From: JAPWJZ01 sp964575605 | GTDB lineage: Bacteria; Pseudomonadota; Alphaproteobacteria; Micavibrionales; UBA2020 | Direction of reading: 5' to 3' | DNA: 64,000 bases | NCBI GenBank assembly: GCA_964575605.1 | Contig: CAZNRN010000007.1 | Location: 62,001 to 126,000, forward strand | Part shown: positions 58,987-64,000 of the stretch, one piece after another | Numbering within the stretch: the stretch's first letter is position 1 | How the letters are laid out: each line of letters begins with the position of its first letter | Notes under the pieces: model-generated | The model's database searches: none | Told to the model about the DNA's origin: nothing | The model's input: only the letters and a program-made list of their open reading frames with translations | Translations under genes and position numbers: made by a program

Positions 58987-60767
58987 TATGCGGTTTCCCT
59001 GAGCATGCTGCCATACAGGCGGGCATAGTTACCGCCAGAGGCCAGCAACTGTTCATGTGTGCCCGTTTCGATGATGCGACCCTGCGACATCACGTAAATG
59101 ACATCGGCGTTCATGATGGTGGACAGGCGGTGCGCGACGACGATGGTGGTGCGGCCTTTTTGCAGGCGTTCGAGCGCTGCCTGCACAAGACGTTCCGAAT
59201 TGGCGTCGAGCGCCGATGTCGCCTCGTCAAGCAACAAGATGGGGGCGTTGCGCAGCATGGCACGGGCGATGGATATGCGCTGCCGCTGGCCGCCCGACAG
59301 TTTCACGCCGTTTTCGCCGACGCGGGTATCATAGCCCTGTGGCAGCTCAAGGATAAATTCGTGCGCTGCCGCCTGTTTTGCGGCTTCTACAATCTGCTCT
59401 TCGGTGGCGCCTATGCTGCCGTAGGCAATGTTGTCGCGGATTGTATCACTGAAAATCGCAACTTCCTGGCTCACATGAGCGAGGCTGGCGCGCAGGCTTT
59501 TGAGCGTCAGGTCGCGGATATCATGCCCGTCAACCCTGATCGTGCCAGCGTTAACGTCAAAAAACCGTGGGATCAGGTTCATGATGGTCGACTTGCCCGC
59601 GCCGGACTCGCCCACCAGCGCAACCGTCTTTCCTGCCTTGGCAACGAAAGAAACATCGTTCAGCGCCTCGGTGCCGTCGGCATAAGCGAAAGAAACATTT
59701 TCAAAAGCGACTGTCGGGCTGTTGATTTTCAGCTCGATGGCGCCAGGCTTGTCGGCAATCGTCGGCGGCGTGTCGAGGACGGTATAGAGACGGTCGAGCG
59801 CCGCATAGCCCATCTGCAGGATATTGTTGAGGCGCGCAAGGCGCTTCATCGGCTCATAAGCCAGCAGGAAGGCGGTGATGAATGAGAACAGCTTGCCCGC
59901 CGTGCTGACGCCGCTCATCACCTGCATGCCGCCGTAAACGACAATCGTCATAATGGCAATGCCGCCCAGCATTTCCGCGATCGGCGCGATCAAGGCCGAC
60001 ACGCGGTACACACGGTACATCAGAGAATAAATATTCTCGATGATACCGTTGACGCGCGCTTTCTCGAACTCTTCCATGCCGTAGGATTTCACGTGGCGGT
60101 TGCCCTGAAAGGCCTGCCCCAGCATGCTGCTCAGGTCGCCCGTGCGTGCCTGCATGTTGGCGGAAATGCGGCGCAGTTTTTTAGACAGCTTCATCACCCC
60201 GAAGCCCGCCGCAGGGAATACCAGCAGCGAGGCCAGCGACAGGCGCCAGTCCTGATAGAACATCACGCCGATCAGGAAAGTGACGGTGAAAATATTCTTG
60301 CCGAAACCGGTCAGGCCTTCGCTGACTGCCGAGCGTATGAGGGCGGTATCTGCGATGAAGCGCGACATCAGCTGCCCGCTCTGGTTGCCATGGAAAAACG
60401 CTAGGTCGGAATAAATCAGGTGCCCGAACATATCGCGCTGAATTTCGCTGACGACACGTTGCACGACTTTGTTCATCAAAACGGTATGGCCATAGGTTGC
60501 AAAGCCGCGCAGTGTGAAGACCACAAAAACCGAAATCGCGACGCCCCAAAGCATCGCCTGACTGGTCGCCGTGAAGACGTTGTCGATCACAGGTTCCATA
60601 AGTTTGGCCATGGCGCCTGTCATCGCGGCCGCGATCAGCATCATTACCATCGCCCAAAACAGCGTACCAACGCGCGGGCGCACATAGGTAAGTGCGGTGC
60701 GCTTGATAAGCGGCCATGCCGCTGTCATTTCATAGCTTTTCTTGGGAGGCGGCGCAGTGGTGTTCAA
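58986..60767 (-). CDS. msbA: MsbA-type ABC exporter
   Basis: This is a half-transporter with six membrane helices (residues about 20-330) and an ATPase domain: Walker A GESGAGKST, signature KLSGGQRQRIS, Walker B ILLLDEATSALD and the switch His in VVAHRLST. The closest named function is MsbA, which flips lipid A precursors to the periplasmic leaflet, but multidrug exporters share this architecture. The length (593 aa) and the TYVRPRVGTLFWAMVMM beginning fit MsbA-like proteins of alphaproteobacteria. It is the first gene of a five-gene operon with the hydrolases, which suggests a lipid-related job for the whole operon. Confidence 0.85.
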   Translation of the reverse strand: MNTTAPPPKKSYEMTAAWPLIKRTALTYVRPRVGTLFWAMVMMLIAAAMTGAMAKLMEPVIDNVFTATSQAMLWGVAISVFVVFTLRGFATYGHTVLMNKVVQRVVSEIQRDMFGHLIYSDLAFFHGNQSGQLMSRFIADTALIRSAVSEGLTGFGKNIFTVTFLIGVMFYQDWRLSLASLLVFPAAGFGVMKLSKKLRRISANMQARTGDLSSMLGQAFQGNRHVKSYGMEEFEKARVNGIIENIYSLMYRVYRVSALIAPIAEMLGGIAIMTIVVYGGMQVMSGVSTAGKLFSFITAFLLAYEPMKRLARLNNILQMGYAALDRLYTVLDTPPTIADKPGAIELKINSPTVAFENVSFAYADGTEALNDVSFVAKAGKTVALVGESGAGKSTIMNLIPRFFDVNAGTIRVDGHDIRDLTLKSLRASLAHVSQEVAIFSDTIRDNIAYGSIGATEEQIVEAAKQAAAHEFILELPQGYDTRVGENGVKLSGGQRQRISIARAMLRNAPILLLDEATSALDANSERLVQAALERLQKGRTTIVVAHRLSTIMNADVIYVMSQGRIIETGTHEQLLASGGNYARLYGSMLRETA

Positions 60768-60878
60768 GGGTAGGCTCGTATTTGTTAATAGTTTCGAAAG
60801 TCATTTTATTATACAGTAAAGGGGGATAGTAGTCTCTACCCCGACCTCTGTAAACAATAAACATAATAACGAGGTTCC

Positions 60879-61922
60879 ATGTTCGGAAAGGATAAAAAGC
60901 CCCCTGCAGAGCCAACGCCTGCAAGCCATGGCATGAAGGCGCAAGGCGAAGGGCAAGTCCACATGTCCGCCCCTCCCCGCATCGGCCTGGCACTTGGCTC
61001 AGGCCTCGCGCGCGGCTTCGCGCACCTTGGCGTCGTGCGCGCGCTGAAGCGCCATGGCATCGAACCGACGGTAATTTCCGGCACCTCGATGGGTGCGCTG
61101 ATCGGCGGCGCCTACCTTGCCAACCGCCTCGACGCTGTCGAGGAATGGGCCTATACGCTGACGAAATTCAAGGTGCTGTCGTATCTCGACTTCCGCGTCA
61201 AAAGCAGCGGCCTTATCGGCGGCGAGCGCCTCACGAAACTGATGCTTGAAAACTTCGGCGATATTCGCGTCGAAGACCTGCCGCATCCTTTTGTGGCCAT
61301 CACGGCCGACCTTGTGACGGGCCACGAAGTCTGGCTGCGCCGCGGGCGACTTGTCGACGTGATGCGCGCCTCGTTCTCGCTGCCCGGCATCTTCCCGCCC
61401 GTGTTCATGAACAACCGCTGGCTCATCGATGGCGCGCTGGTCAACCCCGTGCCCGTTTCCGCCTGCGCCGCCAACGGGGCCCGCATGACGATTGCCGTCA
61501 ACGTGTCCGGCGACATCATCGGCAAGGCACGGCGCCCCGGTGACACCATTCCGACAGTCGCAGGTTTCGACCTCCTGAACTTCGAAGGCCCGCAGCAGGT
61601 TGAAGAGGCTAAAAAACAGGGCTTGATCCAACGCGTTTTCCGCCGCGAACAAGGCAGCCCCAGCATCTTTGGCGTCATGGTTTCGTCACTCAACATCGTG
61701 CAGGACCGCCTTGCGCGCTCGCGCCTCGCCGGCGACCCGCCCGACGTGTTGATCGTGCCGCGCATTGGCCACATCGGCCTGATGGAATTCGACCGTGCCG
61801 AAGAACTCATTGATGAAGGCGAAGCCGCAGTCGAGCGTGCCATGCCCGATATCAAGGCCGCCTACTCGGTGCTGTGCACCGAGTACAAGGAAGACGACCT
61901 GCCCCCCGAATACAAACCCTGA
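60879..61922 (+). CDS. Patatin-like phospholipase (RssA-like)
   Basis: The family hydrolyses lipids with a Ser-Asp dyad. The oxyanion loop is LALGSGLARGFAHLGVV, the nucleophile elbow GTSMGALIGG and the Asp is in IDGALVNPVPVS. There is an extra Lys/Pro-rich N-terminus of about 30 residues. It is divergent from the msbA-like operon with a 111-bp shared promoter region, so both may be controlled together. The physiological substrate is unknown. Confidence 0.9.
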   Translation: MFGKDKKPPAEPTPASHGMKAQGEGQVHMSAPPRIGLALGSGLARGFAHLGVVRALKRHGIEPTVISGTSMGALIGGAYLANRLDAVEEWAYTLTKFKVLSYLDFRVKSSGLIGGERLTKLMLENFGDIRVEDLPHPFVAITADLVTGHEVWLRRGRLVDVMRASFSLPGIFPPVFMNNRWLIDGALVNPVPVSACAANGARMTIAVNVSGDIIGKARRPGDTIPTVAGFDLLNFEGPQQVEEAKKQGLIQRVFRREQGSPSIFGVMVSSLNIVQDRLARSRLAGDPPDVLIVPRIGHIGLMEFDRAEELIDEGEAAVERAMPDIKAAYSVLCTEYKEDDLPPEYKP

Positions 61923-62011
61923 TTATCTAATATTTTCAATATCTTGCCAGCTGGGAATTGCCAGTGGTAATGGAAATGGTATATTTATTCCCGTTACAGG
62001 GCAGAACCGTC

Positions 62012-62299
62012 ATGTTCAAGTTTTTGACAGATACACCGCAAAAGAAAACCGCGCTTTATTTCATGGGCGCCGTATTTGTGCTGGCTATTGTCGCCGTGCA
62101 TGGCCAGCAGCAACGCTGCGCAACCATCGCCGCCAACCAGGGCTATTATATTTCCGCAGGCAACAAGACGCTCAGGGGTCGCCTCGCCGACCTTGCCATG
62201 TCTTGTGACGCGCGCGACTTCGAATTCTACCAGCCGCCGACCAGCGTCACCAACGGGCTCTATACGAACCCGGGCCTGCAATTGGGCGGCCGCCGCTAA
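62012..62299 (+). CDS. Small protein with one membrane segment
   Basis: The start at 62012 gives a short cytoplasmic start (MFKFLTDTPQKK) and a membrane segment (ALYFMGAVFVLAIVAVHG). The remaining 60 residues, with two Cys (RCATIA, MSCDARD), are probably periplasmic. A longer frame begins 18 codons earlier but lacks a ribosome-binding site. It follows the patatin gene by 90 bp. No family is recognised. Confidence 0.6.
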   Translation: MFKFLTDTPQKKTALYFMGAVFVLAIVAVHGQQQRCATIAANQGYYISAGNKTLRGRLADLAMSCDARDFEFYQPPTSVTNGLYTNPGLQLGGRR

Positions 62300-62314
62300 A
62301 TCCTGAAATGATTG

Positions 62315-63247
62315 TTATTCCTTCATCCGCGCGCGTTCGCGTTCGCGCAGTGCGGCTTCTGGCGTCTGCCAGATCAAGCTGTCCAGCACCCAGTTGGGAC
62401 GGATGCCGCCATAACCCTGCGCCATATGCTCCATCGCCTTGCGCTTTTGCTCGTTCGTCATGCCGGGCTTGAAGGCGTTGGCATGGATGCCCGAGGTGAT
62501 AAAGGCGGTGTCGAGATCGACGCCGATCGCGCCCGCCACGTCATGCTGCAATGAATCCCCGATGACGAGGATGCGGGACGGGATAACGTCCTCGAACAGC
62601 CCCAACGCATAGCGGAAAATGGTTTTATGCGGCTTGCCAATCAGGTGCGCCATGCCGCCCAGTTCGTGATAGCGTTTGGCGACGGCGCCAGGGCCGGCCG
62701 CGCGTTCATGGCCGTAGACGGTGACCATGTCAGGGTTCGCGCAGATCGCGGGGATATGCTTGCCGACAGCCTTCTTGAACAGGGGGTCGAGGTCTTCAAC
62801 CTTCATCTTGGGCGAGTCAAAGCTTGTGATAAGGATGAATTCAGCCTTTTCGATGTCACTGACGACTTCAATCTCGTCGAGGCCGTTCAGCAGGCTGCGG
62901 TCCTCATCACGGGAAATGACGTAGCAGCGTTTGCCGAGACCCTTGAAAGGTGCTTCTTTTTGGTCCTTCAGGCCCTGCCAGGTGACTTCACCGGCCGAGA
63001 CGACGGCCTTATACAAGGTCTGTTTGATGCCGAATTTTTTCAAGCGTTCGATGTTGTCGTCGCCGCGCTTGGCGGAATTTGACAGAATCACGACCTGTTT
63101 TTTACGCTGCTTGAGATGGTTCAGGCAGTCGGCCACGCCGTCATAGGCGCTGATACCGTTATGCAGCACGCCCCACTGGTCGAGGATAAAGCCGTCATAG
63201 CTATCCATCAACTCGTACAGGCCCTGGCAAAAGGTCATTGAAGACAT
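62315..63247 (-). CDS. HAD-IIA family phosphatase (TIGR01459-like)
   Basis: This is a haloacid-dehalogenase-superfamily hydrolase. Motif I reads ILDQWGVLHNG (nucleophile Asp, with Trp where the second Asp usually is), motif II is VILSNSAKR, motif III includes IGKPHKTIFRYAL and motif IV LVIGDSLQHDV. The cap position and length (310 aa) fit class IIA and the alphaproteobacterial TIGR01459 family. The substrate is unknown, a small phosphorylated metabolite being likely. Its start overlaps the end of the HIT gene by 13 bases. Confidence 0.85.
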   Translation of the reverse strand: MSSMTFCQGLYELMDSYDGFILDQWGVLHNGISAYDGVADCLNHLKQRKKQVVILSNSAKRGDDNIERLKKFGIKQTLYKAVVSAGEVTWQGLKDQKEAPFKGLGKRCYVISRDEDRSLLNGLDEIEVVSDIEKAEFILITSFDSPKMKVEDLDPLFKKAVGKHIPAICANPDMVTVYGHERAAGPGAVAKRYHELGGMAHLIGKPHKTIFRYALGLFEDVIPSRILVIGDSLQHDVAGAIGVDLDTAFITSGIHANAFKPGMTNEQKRKAMEHMAQGYGGIRPNWVLDSLIWQTPEAALRERERARMKE

Positions 63248-63678
63248 GCTGATTTATCCCCTCTTCTTATTTCTTCAAAAAACTGTTTAAGTTTTTGAAT
63301 TTCCGCGGTCTTGGCATCCTCAGTATAGGGAATTTCTTCCGTCTGTACAGCCCAGACCGGACGCGGCCACGCCGCATCGTCTTTATATCGTGCGAAGATA
63401 TGAATATGTAGCTGCGGCACCATGTTTCCGAGGGCGGCAGTGTTGATTTTCTCGGGCTTGTAGAGGGTATTGAGCGCCGAAGCTGCCATGGATATCTCGC
63501 GTACCAATTGTAGCTGGTCCTGCGCCGAAAGGTCGTATATTTCCCTAACATTCTCACGGCGCGGGACAAGGTACAGCCACGGCCAAGTGCGGTCGCTCTT
63601 GAGGGCGACACGGCAGAGTGTCCAGTCCTCGATAAAATGCGAGCTGCTCTCCAGCCTGTGGTCCAGTACGAATCCCAA
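63235..63678 (-). CDS. HIT-family nucleotide hydrolase/transferase
   Basis: The histidine-triad region is MVPQLHIHIFARYKDD, where the first His of H-x-H-x-H is Gln (Q-L-H-I-H). The catalytic middle His is present. This Q-x-H-x-H variant with AWPRPVW following is common in one bacterial HIT subgroup. The family cleaves nucleoside phosphoramidates or dinucleotide polyphosphates. At 147 aa it is of normal size. It is translationally linked to the HAD gene downstream. Confidence 0.87.
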   Translation of the reverse strand: MGFVLDHRLESSSHFIEDWTLCRVALKSDRTWPWLYLVPRRENVREIYDLSAQDQLQLVREISMAASALNTLYKPEKINTAALGNMVPQLHIHIFARYKDDAAWPRPVWAVQTEEIPYTEDAKTAEIQKLKQFFEEIRRGDKSACLQ

Positions 63679-63784
63679 AAATCGCGCTCCTGTTTTTACG
63701 CCCTCGTATCTTAATGAATATGACTGTAAAAAGGCAAAAAATTAGTTAATATGAGCGCTATATACGCTCTACAGGTTATCGAAA

Positions 63785-64000
63785 ATGCGCCTGCCGGTAC
63801 TAGTAATTGCTGCTGCCTTTGTCACTTTGACGCTCTTCGTCTGCGCCAACGACGCCCAAGCTGTGTGGGAAAGATCGCCCGATCAAGTGGGCAGCATGCA
63901 GAAGGACCAAAACCCTTACTTCAAGCTGCTGGATTCATTCGCGCGCAACAGCAAGGGCATGGAGCTTGACCGCCGCATCTCCGAAAACCTTGCGCTGGAC
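63785..64000 (+). CDS. Secreted protein, N-terminal part (runs off the window)
   Basis: The frame from the ATG at 63785 is open to the end of the window (72 codons). It starts with a signal peptide (MRLPVLVIAAAFVTLTLFVC, cut after NDAQA). The mature part begins VWERSPDQVGSMQKDQ and is hydrophilic. There is not enough sequence for a family call. Confidence 0.65.
   Translation, partial: MRLPVLVIAAAFVTLTLFVCANDAQAVWERSPDQVGSMQKDQNPYFKLLDSFARNSKGMELDRRISENLALD

Noticed and set aside
63751..63969. 72-codon frame at the right end starting at 63751
   Set aside because: The frame starting at 63785 gives a proper signal peptide and stays open to the window end; the other has no such features.

Overview
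The window looks like chromosome of an alphaproteobacterium. The core genes (gltX, gltA, fadE, msbA-like, dsbB, hemN, kynA) fit that group. The one clear SOS operator has the alphaproteobacterial GTTC-N7-GTTC form, and the hemN promoter carries an FnrL/FixK-type box. I cannot place it below class level; a deep-branching Rhodospirillales or Micavibrio-like lineage is only a guess.

Left flank (1-7720): the end of gltX; a leftward run of cation diffusion facilitator, tryptophan 2,3-dioxygenase, photolyase and YgfZ genes; and a rightward hemN plus ubiquinone-type hydroxylase pair controlled from a divergent promoter region.

Integrated island (about 7775-43592): a tRNA-Leu(CAA) gene is cut in its anticodon loop. 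The 3' half lies at 7721-7774 and again at 10064-10117, and the 5' half lies at 43593-43632, so two elements seem to have entered the same site. The first (7775-10107) carries a membrane protein and an LRR-like protein. The second (about 33.5 kb) carries a tyrosine integrase at its right end and, next to it, an intact tRNA-Leu(CAA) that can replace the broken gene. Its cargo is: (a) two leftward heavy-metal operons of the same plan (small Cys-rich secreted protein, RND efflux genes, small lipoprotein, then accessory metal proteins including a Zn/Cd/Pb P-type ATPase); (b) an AT-rich gene for a large AAA ATPase with a zinc-hook-like CxxC, a candidate defence protein; (c) a mobilisation module (MobC-like protein and relaxase) preceded by about 1.1 kb of non-coding, hairpin-rich DNA; (d) a HEPN-like protein, an ArdC antirestriction operon and a second highly structured non-coding segment; (e) a LexA-controlled mutagenesis cassette (59-aa protein, UmuD, UmuC, unknown basic protein, SRAP/YedK).

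Right flank (43633-64000): a tightly overlapping operon of YqaA-like, DsbB, MAPEG and ankyrin-repeat proteins; small unknown genes; a TrpF-like protein; a large protein with tandem seven-residue glycine/tyrosine repeats; FadE; a PH-domain protein; citrate synthase. Then comes a leftward operon of an MsbA-like exporter, three alpha/beta-hydrolase genes (four hydrolase domains, two fused in one protein) and a queuosine-salvage glycohydrolase. A divergent patatin-like phospholipase, a HAD-IIA phosphatase, a HIT protein and the start of a secreted protein close the window.

The island supplies metal efflux, DNA-damage tolerance, antirestriction and probable defence in a mobilisable package. The flanks are housekeeping, with an envelope- and lipid-related cluster at the right.
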